Positions 18,112 to 26,760 of a stretch of DNA of 64,000 bases are shown here, one piece after another. How positions within the stretch are numbered: the stretch's first letter is position 1; every line of letters starts with the position of its first letter. Source of the DNA: Bacteroidota bacterium (lineage in GTDB: Bacteria; Bacteroidota; Bacteroidia; AKYH767-A; OLB10); the NCBI GenBank assembly GCA_016713525.1, contig JADJOZ010000009.1, forward strand, positions 1 through 64,000, given 5' to 3'. The notes beneath the pieces were generated by a model. The model did not search any database and had not been told where the DNA came from. It saw only the letters and a list, made by a program, of their open reading frames with translations. The position numbers and the translations under genes were made by a program.

Positions 18112-19379
18112 GTAAAAACCATTCACTGTGCTACAAAATCTGGCACTCGGGAAAACGTTCCCGGGCATCAGTGCTTGTTTTATCAGTGATGTTAGTTACC
18201 GCATTATTGTCATCTATATTAGCATCCAATAAACCAATTTGGATTGCTACCAATGCGGGCCATTTTTTTCCCGCTTTAAGCGGGATGGATTTGATTCCCG
18301 GCAATGCGGAGAGCACCAGTCAAATAGATTTCAGAAATTCAAACTGGGACCAAACACCGGGAATTAATTTCATAAAAGCACCCATAGCCTGGTCACAGAA
18401 TGCGTCTGATTCCTATGATGAAGGTTATTCCCCACCAGAACTGGAAAGAAATATAGAAACCAATCAACCACCTCATTTGCTGGGTACAGGCAAACGTGGC
18501 GAAGACTTACTGGCTGGACTCATTCATGGCAGCAAAGTCTCTGTCACTGTAGGATTTCTTTCCATGGTAATTGCAGGAATAATAGGAATCTTTTTAGGAG
18601 CGCTTTCCGGTTTCTTCGGGGATGATAAAATTAAGATTTCCAGAGGAACATGGTACATGATAATTGCAGGAATCATTCCGGCCTGGTTTTACAGTTTCCA
18701 CCTCAGATCTTATATTCTGGAAGAAGCATTGAAGACATCCACACTCTCCTTTTTATGGGAATTGCTACTTACAAAAATTATTTTCATCCTTATTCTATGC
18801 CTTTTTGCTTTGGCAGGAATGGTGCTATCAAAAGTTAAGTTCTTCAACAAAAAAGTACCTCTCAAAATTGATTCCACCATTTCCAGAATCATAGAAATTT
18901 TCATCTCCTTACCAAGATTATTACTGATACTTTCAATCGCAGCAATAGCTAAGCCTTCCATCCTAAATCTGGTTCTCATAATCGGTCTAACTTCATGGAC
19001 TGAAATAGCGCGGTTCACACGAGCTGAATTACTGAGCATCAGAAATCATGATTACATTCTTGCAGCCCGCTCCATGGGATTAAGTGAATTCCGAATCATG
19101 TTGCGCCATGCACTTCCAAATGGCATATCCACTGCACTGGTAGCTCTCACCTTCGGTGTTTCTGCAGCCATTTTAATTGAATCGGGATTATCGTTTTTGG
19201 GAATAGGCGTCCCTCATGATTCCGTTACCTGGGGTTCCTTGCTGGCAGCAGGCCGTGAAAATTTCAGCGCCTGGTGGTTGGTGGTATTTCCGGGATTAGC
19301 AATTTTCGCTACTGTCACCGCCCTTAATTTTTTAGGTGAAGCGATGAGGGAGATATGGGATCCGAAAAACAGACGCTGA
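18108..19379 (+). CDS. Peptide ABC transporter permease, DppC/OppC type
   Basis: 423 residues, second membrane subunit of the importer. Starts in an ATGA overlap with the DppB-like gene. TM1 is near residues 20-40; 'HLLGTGKRGEDLLAGLIHGSKVSVTVGFLS' is the typical OppC entry to TM2, and the EAA loop reads 'NHDYILAARSMGLSEFRIML'. It is about 120 residues longer than E. coli OppC because of an extended first periplasmic loop and extra hydrophobic segments (residues ~180-245). No ATP-binding subunit follows; one must be encoded elsewhere. Confidence 0.88.
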   Translation: MSKNHSLCYKIWHSGKRSRASVLVLSVMLVTALLSSILASNKPIWIATNAGHFFPALSGMDLIPGNAESTSQIDFRNSNWDQTPGINFIKAPIAWSQNASDSYDEGYSPPELERNIETNQPPHLLGTGKRGEDLLAGLIHGSKVSVTVGFLSMVIAGIIGIFLGALSGFFGDDKIKISRGTWYMIIAGIIPAWFYSFHLRSYILEEALKTSTLSFLWELLLTKIIFILILCLFALAGMVLSKVKFFNKKVPLKIDSTISRIIEIFISLPRLLLILSIAAIAKPSILNLVLIIGLTSWTEIARFTRAELLSIRNHDYILAARSMGLSEFRIMLRHALPNGISTALVALTFGVSAAILIESGLSFLGIGVPHDSVTWGSLLAAGRENFSAWWLVVFPGLAIFATVTALNFLGEAMREIWDPKNRR

Positions 19380-19935
19380 TGTGCTGATTTGCTGATGTGC
19401 TGATGTGCTGATTGTTTATTTCTTAGTAAAAAGGTGTGACTGCTTTTGATTTGGTGATTTGGTGGTTTGGTTTGGTGATGGTTTGTTTCTGAGTAAAAAG
19501 GTGTGACTGCAATTTAGTGACAAGGGACAAGTGGCAAGTGGCAAGGGACAAATTGCGAGCGCTGCCCTGAGCGTAGTCCAAGTGTGCTAATGTGCTTATG
19601 TGCTGATGTGCTGATTGTTTATTTCTTAGTAAAAAGATGTGACTGCTTTTAAGTTGAAAGTTGTAAGTTGAAGGTTGAAAGTTGGGTCCTGAGTAAAAAA
19701 AATGTGACTGCTTTTAAGTTGAAAGTTGTAAGTTGGAAGGTTGAAAGTTGGGTCCTGAATAAAAGATGTGACTGCACTCATCAGTGATCAGTGATGAGTA
19801 GGCAGTAGGCAGTTGGCAGTAGGCAGTGGGCAGTGAGCAGCGTCGCCCTGAGCAGAGCCGAAGGGTAGGCAGTTGGCAGTTGGCAGTAGGCAGTAGCAGT
19901 AGGCAGTAATAAAGGAATTATTTTTTTATTAAGAG
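19380..19935. repeat. Low-complexity repeat field with recurring GTAAAAAGrTGTGACTGC core
   Basis: No gene. The stretch is built from degenerate short repeats (TGATGTGC, TTTGGTGA, GTTGAAAG, GTAGGCAGTTGGCA). Between them a core reading approximately TTTCTTAGTAAAAAGATGTG followed by ACTGC recurs near 19421, 19488, 19617, 19690 and 19755. CCCTGAGC-containing phrases occur near 19566 and 19848. Confidence 0.6.
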
Positions 19936-20040
19936 TTTAGCGTTTTTCACTTTTGATTTTGAAGAGGTATATTTTAACTATAATTATGGTTGCTCAGGAA
20001 AATAACTTTTCGTCCTCAAAATAGCCTCGCGATAGCGAAT

Positions 20041-20159
20041 TTCTCTGCGTCTCCCAAACTCTGCGTTCAAGAAAAAGTCATTAGCAGCGAAGCTGCTGTC
20101 ATTAAGTCATTGGCGGCAAAGCCGCGTCATTAAAATATTTCATAAGTTATAAGCAATAA
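20041..20159. repeat. 119-bp direct repeat, copy 1
   Basis: TTCTCTGCGTCTCCCAAACT through AGCAATAA; near-identical to 20207-20325 (period 166 bp). It contains two mini-hairpins, GCAGCGAAGCTGC and GGCGGCAAAGCCGC, each followed by a GTCATTAA phrase. Confidence 0.8.
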
Positions 20160-20206
20160 AGGAAATAGTTTCAAGAGGGTGTTTTCTCCTCAGCGCGAAA
20201 GCGCAA

Positions 20207-20325
20207 TTCTCTGCGTCTCCCAAACTCTGCGTTCAAGAAAAAGTCATTGGCAGCGAAGCTGCTGTCATTAAGTCATTGGCGGCACAGCCGCGTCATTAAA
20301 ATATTTCATAAGTCATAAGCAATAA
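20207..20325. repeat. 119-bp direct repeat, copy 2
   Basis: Second copy of 20041-20159, with a handful of substitutions. In front of it CGCGAAAGCG replaces CGCGATAGCG of copy 1, a compensated hairpin with a changed loop. Confidence 0.8.
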
Positions 20326-20374
20326 GGACGATGCATCTTCAGAAATATGTTCAGTATACTCCAAGATGTTTTTA

Positions 20375-20415
20375 TTGAATAGTGAGTAACAAGAATTGAA
20401 AAGTGAATAATGACA
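20375..20415. repeat. 41-bp direct repeat, copy 1
   Basis: TTGAATAGTGAGTAACAAGA and the following 21 bases recur at 20950-20990 without change. Confidence 0.8.
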
Positions 20416-20469
20416 TCTTACATCTATCATTTATCATTCCTCCAAAGGACCGAACAGCATCCAGCACGT

Positions 20470-20560
20470 GTTGGCGGTTTGCCGTCTGGCGCCGCGACTC
20501 GCGCTTAGTTTTCTTAGAAAAAACTGTCTTAGTAAAAGCAGCGCACGGCAAATGGCCAAC
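20470..20560. repeat. Inverted-repeat-bounded small element
   Basis: GTTGGCGGTTTGCCGT (20470-20485) faces ACGGCAAATGGCCAAC (20545-20560), a 16-bp inverted repeat with two mismatches, around 59 bp containing a GGCGCC…GCGC segment. Layout resembles a REP/MITE-like mobile hairpin. Confidence 0.5.
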
Positions 20561-20647
20561 AGTCTAGAATCACTTAAAAAAAACGTGATTCACCAAAATC
20601 AATATGAAAAAGAAGGAAAGTGCCTGATGCTGTTCTTGACTTTTTGG

Positions 20648-20674
20648 TTACTTTTTGGTAAAGCAAAAAGTAAC
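20648..20674. repeat. Perfect 11-bp hairpin
   Basis: GTTACTTTTTG (20648-20658) and CAAAAAGTAAC (20664-20674) form a perfect stem with a 5-nt loop. No gene ends directly before it, so a terminator role is not supported. Confidence 0.6.
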
Positions 20675-20754
20675 AAAGCCAGCATGGCAGATGCAAAACG
20701 AAATGAGAAATTTAATGTTATGAAAAGCCTGAGTGCGGCGGAAGGGTGCTAATG

Positions 20755-21047
20755 TGCTAATGTGCTGATTGTTTATTTCTTATTAAAAGATGTGACTGCT
20801 TTTGATTTGGTGGTTTGATGATTTGGTGATTTGGTGATTGTTTATTTCTGATTAAAAAGATGTGACTGCTTTTGATTTGAAAGCGCTGCTCTGAGTCCGC
20901 CAGCTGGTGGATCGAAGGGTTGAAGGTTTATCGTTCTCACCGAGTTTTTTTGAATAGTGAGTAACAAGAATTGAAAAGTGAATAATGACATACTGTTCAC
21001 CTGGGAAATAAAAATTCTTAATCCTTAATCCTTAATCCTTAATCCTC
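20755..21047. repeat. Second low-complexity field
   Basis: Two further copies of the GTAAAAAG/TAAAAAGATGTGACTGC core (near 20775 and 20853), the second copy of the 41-bp repeat (20950-20990), and a CTTAATC heptamer repeated four times at 21016-21046, directly at the end of the HD-domain gene. Confidence 0.6.
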
Positions 21048-23099
21048 TCAATTTCCGGACTTCGGGTACTCAACCCTGACATGATAAATACTCATGAGCA
21101 TTTTTTTGAAGATTTTTTTGATAGAAGAAATATCTTTAAAAGTGATGTCGCAATTTACGAATTGCTGCTGTTCAATCTGGCGGTCAATTACTGAATCAAC
21201 TAATTTATTGATAGAATCGGCATCCGGTTTCGCGAGGCTTCGGGATGATGCTTCCACGGAGTCGGCCATCATAAGCACAGCCGTTTCTTTAGAAAAGGGC
21301 AATGGTCCGGGATATCTGAAATCATCTTCATCGACAATTTGCTCGGGATAGTTTTTTAAAAACGACTGGTAAAAATACTGCACCATGAAGTACCGTGGTG
21401 AGTTCTGATAAAATCAATGATCAGATCGGGTAATTTATTTTTGCGTGCTTTTTCAATACCTCGTATGACATGGCTGATAATGATGGAAGCACTTTCTTCG
21501 AATGAAAGTTCATCGTGGGATTTACTCCGGTGCTTTGATTTTCGATGAAATACATGGGCATTTCCATCTTACCTATGTCGTGGTACAAGGCGCCAACGCG
21601 AATGAGCAGCGTATTCCCTCCTATTTTGAATGCTGCTGCTTCAGCCAGATTAGCAACCTGCATGGAGTGCTGAAATGTACCGGGTGCTTTAATAGATAAT
21701 TCCCGGAGTAAGGCAGAGTTGGTATCGGCCAGTTCCATGAGTGTGATATCGGAAGTAAGGCCAAATAATTTCTCGAAAATATAAATCAAAGGATATGCAA
21801 ACAAGGTCAGCAATACATTACCTACCAGCCAGGTCATATTGGTTACATTCACCTGATTCAATGAACCTTCATGAATTACAGAAAGTGCTAGGTAACAAAT
21901 CATGTAAGAAATGAAGATCATTCCGGCAGAAATGAAAAGTTGTGCCCTTTTTCTGAGATGCGTAACACTGAAAATGGTAACCATACCGGCAATTGTTTGC
22001 ATAAAAACAAACTCATATCCATTCGGGGCTACTGAACCAAGGATCAATACAGTAATCACATGCGTGAACAATGCCAGACGGGTATCAAAAAACACTCTGA
22101 TTACAATGGGCAACACACACAGAGGGACTACATAAGTGCTGAGTGTCGAAAATTTCATGATGGCAGTATAAGCACCGATCATGAGCATCATAAGCACAAA
22201 AACCAACATCACTTTGCGATTATCAGCAAAAATATCTTTACGTAAAACCGCCAGAAACAAGAGTAAAACCGTGAGTCCGATAGCGATAATAAGCAGTTGA
22301 CCAATAAAAATTTCGCGGGTAGTTTTCAAATCAGGAATTTCGCTCTCAGTAGCACTTTTGAGAGATTCCAGAATCATAAATTTTTCAACCGAAACCAATT
22401 CTCCACGGGAAATAATAAGTTCCCCTTTTTGAACCATCCCACGAGTTGGGAAAATCTCATTCACTTTTTCAGCTTTTACTTTCTCTGTAAGAACCTTATC
22501 ATAAAAACATTGGCGGTAACGGCATTATTCAAAACCTTCACCAAAATATCGGGATCCATATTGGTGAAACTGGCAGCACGTGTTTCCAGATAGGCTGCTG
22601 CTGCTCTGGGTTCATAAAAATCACCCGTTGTTTTGGTAACAGAAAATTTGCCGATTACAAGTGTAAGACGGCCATTTTCCCCCGGTTGTTCATTGGTCGT
22701 AATTCTGATAATACCTCTTGAATATAGCTCTTCCAGAATAGTCTTGCCTGCAGTCAGGTATTTGGAACGCTGGAATGTATCTGCCACCTGTTCTGAAACT
22801 TTCACAGAAAGATCTTTCACTGCATTGAACAGCACCAGAGTATCCATTTGAAAATGTGGTAACACTGATTTCAAAATCTCCTGACGTTCAGACTTCAGGG
22901 AATCGGGGTCTTTTTTAACCGCAAAATCGAATGGTGCTACCAGGTCATTATTATTCCAGGCTTTGCCTCTTTGGAAATCGAACTTATAACGGACCTTGTG
23001 AGGCAACAACATAGCAATTACACCAACGGTAATCAGAATGATGATACCTTTAAGAATTGCTTCGTGACTGTTTGAAATATAAATGAGGAATTTTCGCAT
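21048..23099 (-). CDS. PgpH-like 7TM-HD phosphodiesterase (HDIG), three frameshifts
   Basis: Membrane HD-domain hydrolase of the 7TMR-HDED/YqfF group; characterised members (PgpH) cleave cyclic di-AMP. Order: N-terminal TM helix, extracytoplasmic domain of ~250 residues, seven TM helices ('FIGQLLIIAIGLTVLLLFLA' onward), then the cytoplasmic HD domain with 'GTFQHSMQVANLAEAA', 'VGALYHDIGKM' (metal-binding His-Asp) and 'FIRTHHGT'. Start chosen at ATG 23097-23099 ('MRKFLIYIS'), since the upstream extension runs towards rnpB. Frame changes at 22503-22507 (A5), 21517-21519 (G3) and ~21385-21393; each is repaired by one base. Close to 685 residues, normal for the family. Confidence 0.85.
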
Positions 23100-23164
23100 G
23101 AATGACAGCGACCCCTTTGGGTCGGGCTCTAAGTTACAGAGTGTGATTGAAAACACAAAAAATA

Positions 23165-23561
23165 AAAGCAGGTCTGTAAGCCGGATTCTGTCGATAAACC
23201 CGGAATAAACCGAAGTTTAAAGTTCTATCATTTATCTGGGATGAACATCACTGCGCACCTCTATCGGCCTACCCGCGGTACCAGGCGAGCCGCCTGTCTG
23301 TTGGTTTCCCACCAGCCCGTTTACATGGCCTTTCAACCCACAAGGTTTACCCATAACACCGGTCACCCGACATTACCGTGAGCTCTTACCTCACATTTTC
23401 ACCCTTACCCCGAACGAATCGGGGCGGTTCATTTTCTGTGGCACTTGCTGTCTTTTGTTAATTTCTTAACTAAAGCCTTCCCGTTAGGAAGTGTGGCGCT
23501 CTGTGTTGTCCGGACTTTCCTCCCCTCATTTTCATGAGAAGCGATAGAACGACCTGCTTTT
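23165..23561 (-). ncRNA. rnpB: RNase P RNA (bacterial type A)
   Basis: About 397 nt catalytic RNA that removes 5' leaders from tRNA precursors. The minus strand begins AAAGCAGGTCG, has the conserved GAGGAAAGTCCGGAC near the 5' end, the GGGTGACCGG and CCGCGGGTAGGCCGATAGAG regions in the middle and 3' third, and ends CCGGCTTACAGACCTGC, which pairs with the 5' end (P1). A TAnnTTTG element lies 8 bp upstream. The 68-codon frame overlapping it is not a gene. Confidence 0.95.
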
Positions 23562-23569
23562 ATTTGATA

Positions 23570-23577
23570 CAAAGATA
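23570..23577 (-). promoter_or_regulatory. -7 promoter element of rnpB (TATCTTTG)
   Basis: TAnnTTTG on the minus strand, 8 nt upstream of the mature RNA 5' end near 23562, the exact spacing expected for a Bacteroidota sigma factor. Confidence 0.6.
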
Positions 23578-23769
23578 CGCAACTGTTGGCAGGTTCGAGC
23601 ACTTTAAATGTTCGTCCGGTATGAAGGTTCTGCAAACCAAGACTTACACATCCGCAAAAGATTATTTTACAGCTTGTTGATTAATCACTATGGTTCTTCT
23701 AAACTGACAGAGGAACATCAGTTTAGTTTTTACGCATAAAAAAAATAACAAATACCAATGTTGTTAGCT

Positions 23770-23777
23770 TATATTTG
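23770..23777 (+). promoter_or_regulatory. -7 promoter element (TATATTTG)
   Basis: TAnnTTTG 28 bp upstream of the ridA start codon. No clear -33 TTTG at normal spacing. Confidence 0.45.
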
Positions 23778-23805
23778 CGACTCTTAAAACACACACACAC
23801 CTTTT

Positions 23806-24186
23806 ATGAAAACAATTATTAAAACATTTGCAGCGCCAGCTCCCATCGGTCCATATTCTCAGGCGGTTTTAGCGGGAAATTTCTTATTCGTTTCCGGTCA
23901 GATAGCAATTAATCCGGCAACAGGAAAAATGGTTCAGACATCCATTTCAGATGAAGCCAAACAAGTGATGGAAAACCTGAAAGCCATTTTGGAAGAGGCA
24001 GGACTTGGATTTGAAAATGTGGTTAAAACATCCATTTTCCTGATGAATATCGCAGATTTCAATGCTGTGAATGAAGTTTATGGCTCTTTCTTTTCCGGCG
24101 ATTTCCCTGCCAGAGAAACTGTGCAGGTTGCGAAACTTCCGAAAGATGCAAATGTGGAGATTTCGATAGTAGCAGTTAAAGGCTGA
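23806..24186 (+). CDS. ridA: RidA family 2-iminobutanoate/2-iminopropanoate deaminase
   Basis: 126 residues, full length for the YjgF/YER057c/UK114 family. It hydrolyses reactive enamine/imine intermediates of pyridoxal-phosphate enzymes and works as a cytoplasmic trimer. 'APAPIGPYSQAV' at the start, 'FVSGQIAINPATG' in the middle, and 'FPARETVQVAKLPKDANVEI' carrying the conserved Arg that binds the substrate carboxylate are all present. It is monocistronic, facing a convergent glycerophosphodiesterase gene 4 bp away. Confidence 0.95.
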   Translation: MKTIIKTFAAPAPIGPYSQAVLAGNFLFVSGQIAINPATGKMVQTSISDEAKQVMENLKAILEEAGLGFENVVKTSIFLMNIADFNAVNEVYGSFFSGDFPARETVQVAKLPKDANVEISIVAVKG

Positions 24187-24190
24187 TAAA

Positions 24191-25023
24191 TTATTTCTTC
24201 GCTTTCATTAAAGCTATTAGCTTTTCAGGATAATCGGTAATAATACCATCGACACCCAGTTCAATGAGTGCAGTCATATCATGTGGCTCATTTACTGTCC
24301 ATGGTAAGATACCTATGTGCTTACTATGCAACCATTTTACTTCTGCTGCTGTGAGCAGATGAAAATCGGGGCTGTAATAATCAGGTGAAAAACCCAATTC
24401 TGAAATATTCTCGACTGCTCCCTGAGTGTTTTCTACCAGCAAGGCCAGTTGCACCGGAATAGCCTGCTTTTTTAAATATTGCAAAGGCCTGATATCAAAA
24501 CTTTGTATGGTGGTTCTTTCGGAAATCTTAGCTGCTTGAATTTCCTGCACCAGCACATCGGCATAAACAGTATGGTGGGGATGAAATTCTTGTTCCCATT
24601 CCACTGTGCTCTTGATTTCAATATTGTAAAAGGAACTGGAAGTTTATTTTCGACTGCAAATTGTTCCGCATATCGGATCACATCTGATAACAAAGGTTTG
24701 GAAACCTTCATCTTTTTCTGCAGCGGAAATCGGGGATGTGATTTGGAGCCACAATCATATTTACCGACTTCTTCCAGGGTCATCTTAAAAATATTGTGCT
24801 GCTTTTCATTTGCTTCCGTGATTTCTTTTCCGGAAGGATCGAGACAAATTTCATGCGACATAAAAGGTTCATGACTCACCAATACCTTATTGTCACCGGT
24901 TATCACCACATCCATTTCAAGCGTAGTAACACCTAACTTGAGCGCTGCTTCAAAGGCCGGAATTGTATTCTCCGGATACAAGCCCCGGTATCCCCTATGC
25001 CCCTGGATGTCGAATTTATTCAT
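24191..25023 (-). CDS. Glycerophosphodiester phosphodiesterase, one frameshift
   Basis: GDPD TIM-barrel enzyme of about 277 residues that hydrolyses deacylated phospholipids to glycerol 3-phosphate and alcohol. Catalytic and metal residues visible: 'QGHRGYRGLYPENT' (His-Arg and Glu-Asn), 'TLEMDVVITGDN' (Glu and Asp), 'VSHEP' (His), and 'NIEIKS' (Glu-x-Lys) right at the frame change. The shift lies at the AAAA run 24628-24631; restoring it reads 'PFYNIEIKSTVEWEQ'. The end 'LGVDGIITDYPEKLI' is typical. No signal peptide, so cytoplasmic. Confidence 0.88.
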
Positions 25024-25043
25024 TCAGTTAATTTTTGTAGTTA

Positions 25044-25051
25044 CAAATGTA
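25044..25051 (-). promoter_or_regulatory. -7 promoter element (TACATTTG)
   Basis: TAnnTTTG on the minus strand, about 20 bp upstream of the glycerophosphodiesterase start. Confidence 0.5.
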
Positions 25052-25085
25052 CAAATGCCATGCAAATAAACTAAAAATGCATTCT

Positions 25086-25093
25086 TAACTTTG
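25086..25093 (+). promoter_or_regulatory. -7 promoter element (TAACTTTG)
   Basis: TAnnTTTG on the plus strand, 60 bp before the delta-60 repeat protein. Together with 25044-25051 it makes a divergent promoter pair. Confidence 0.5.
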
Positions 25094-25152
25094 CTTGACG
25101 AATTAAATAATTCTTAAGTTTCGGTTAAACCAGTTCAAAATATATTAAAACC

Positions 25153-26750
25153 ATGAAATCAATCAAATTCGTTTTCCCATTAGTATTGCTAATAGCTGTG
25201 TCGCAGATAAGTTTCGCTCAAAATGCAGGCGATCTGGACACCACCTTCAATTCAACCGGAAAATATACCTATGACTACGGATTTGTGGATAATGCAACCA
25301 ATGTGGCTGTTCAACCGGCCGATCAAAAAATAGTGGTTTCAGGCACGGCATTAACGCCCGCCTTTTCCGGGCAATTTATGGTTACCCGGATACTTCCAAA
25401 TGGCAGCATCGATAATGGTTTTGGCGTGAATGGCTCTATGGTTTTCACCAATTTTAATGAATCGTATGCTTATGCAACGTAATGATCAAAGATGATGGTA
25501 AAATACTGCTTGCAGGAACGAAAGCAAATCCCTCATTCCAGTTTTCACATCTCGTGATTCGATTGAATGAAGATGGAACTATTGACTCCACATTTGGCAT
25601 CAATGGATTTGCCACTCCTGAAATAAGCACCGGCGACGATTTTGCTTATGCTGCAGTAGAACAACCTGATCATAAAATTGTATTGGCAGGTTCAGCTTTG
25701 GATGCAAACTTTAATAATCAACCCGTAGTTGTTAGACTGCTGGAAAATGGCTCATTGACTCAACCTTTGGTGTTAATGGAGTATACCGGATGACCGGTTT
25801 CAAAAATGATAATGAACTTACCAGCGTAGCTTTGCAGCCTGATGGAAAAATAATTGTGAGCGGCCACATCGATAACGGTCTCACTGCAGGTGGCCAATTT
25901 GACTTCGACATTCTGGTCATCAGACTGAACAGCGATGGCACACCGGATGCTACCTTTGGAACCAATGGCATCACCATCAACCTCAAATGGATTTCAAAAT
26001 GTGGATGATGCATTTGGAACCGTTGTTTCTTCGACTGGAAACATTCTGGTTTCAGGGTTTTCCACACAGCCCAATTTCAGCTATGATGCGATTCTTCTGA
26101 AATACGATACAACCGGTGTTCTTGATCCGGCCTTTGGTATCGGAGGCATAGTTGTGTTCAGTGAAAATGTTTTTGAAGTTGGTTTTGACCTTGTTGAACA
26201 GGCTGACGGAAAATCTTATTTGCCGGAAATTCCGAAATTTCCTCCAGCCTCAAACGACTTTCTTTTGGCCCGTTACTTGCCCAATGGAAGTCCTGATCCA
26301 ACATTCGGATTAAATCGCCGGGTAATTAATTCCATCCAACCCGACTATGATGAAGCTGAAGGAATAGCCTTGCAGGCAGATGGGAAGGCAATTCTTGTGG
26401 GGAAATCTTACAATGGAACGCAAAACGATATAGCTGTTGCCAGATTTTTAACTGATGCACCTTCTCTTCTTCAGGATATGAATTTTGCAGGAACGCCAAT
26501 TATTTCTCCCAATCCGGTTGGCGCAAACAAAGTCATTCGCATCAGCAATTTACCATTAGGATTTGAAAATATGGAACTAAAACTGCTTTCAATTGATGGA
26601 AAACAAATTGCAGCAGAAAACATCAAAACAACCTTTGGAGTAGATGTCGAATTTTCCCTTCCTCAAACGATGGCAAAAGGAATTTATGTCATAGAAATTA
26701 CCAATGAAAATTCTTACGGCTTCAGAAAAAAACTTATTGTTACCGAATAA
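25153..26750 (+). CDS. Secreted delta-60 repeat protein with T9SS sorting domain, frameshifted
   Basis: Cell-surface or secreted protein of about 530 residues. It has a signal peptide ('FVFPLVLLIAVSQISFAQ'), then at least six delta-60 (beta-propeller-type) repeats, each with the pattern 'ALQPDGKIIVSG…V.RLN.DGT.D.TFG.NG', and a C-terminal ~75-residue type A sorting domain ('PIISPNPVGANKVIRISNL' to 'GIYVIEITNENSYGFRKKL') that directs type IX secretion. Frame changes near 25475, 25750 and 25985 divide it into four open pieces; each falls inside a repeat that reads through when one base is restored. Ligand unknown. Confidence 0.82.
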
Positions 26751-26760
26751 CGGGTGCATC

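Noticed and set aside
20468..20752. 94-codon plus-strand frame
   Set aside because: It runs through the inverted-repeat element and the GTTACTTTTTG hairpin in a repeat field; composition is not protein-like.
19380..21047. CRISPR array
   Set aside because: Repeats are irregular in spacing and length, separated by low-complexity DNA rather than unique spacers, and no cas genes are present.
23429..23635. 68-codon minus-strand frame
   Set aside because: It lies over the 5' half of RNase P RNA and its promoter; no protein family recognised.
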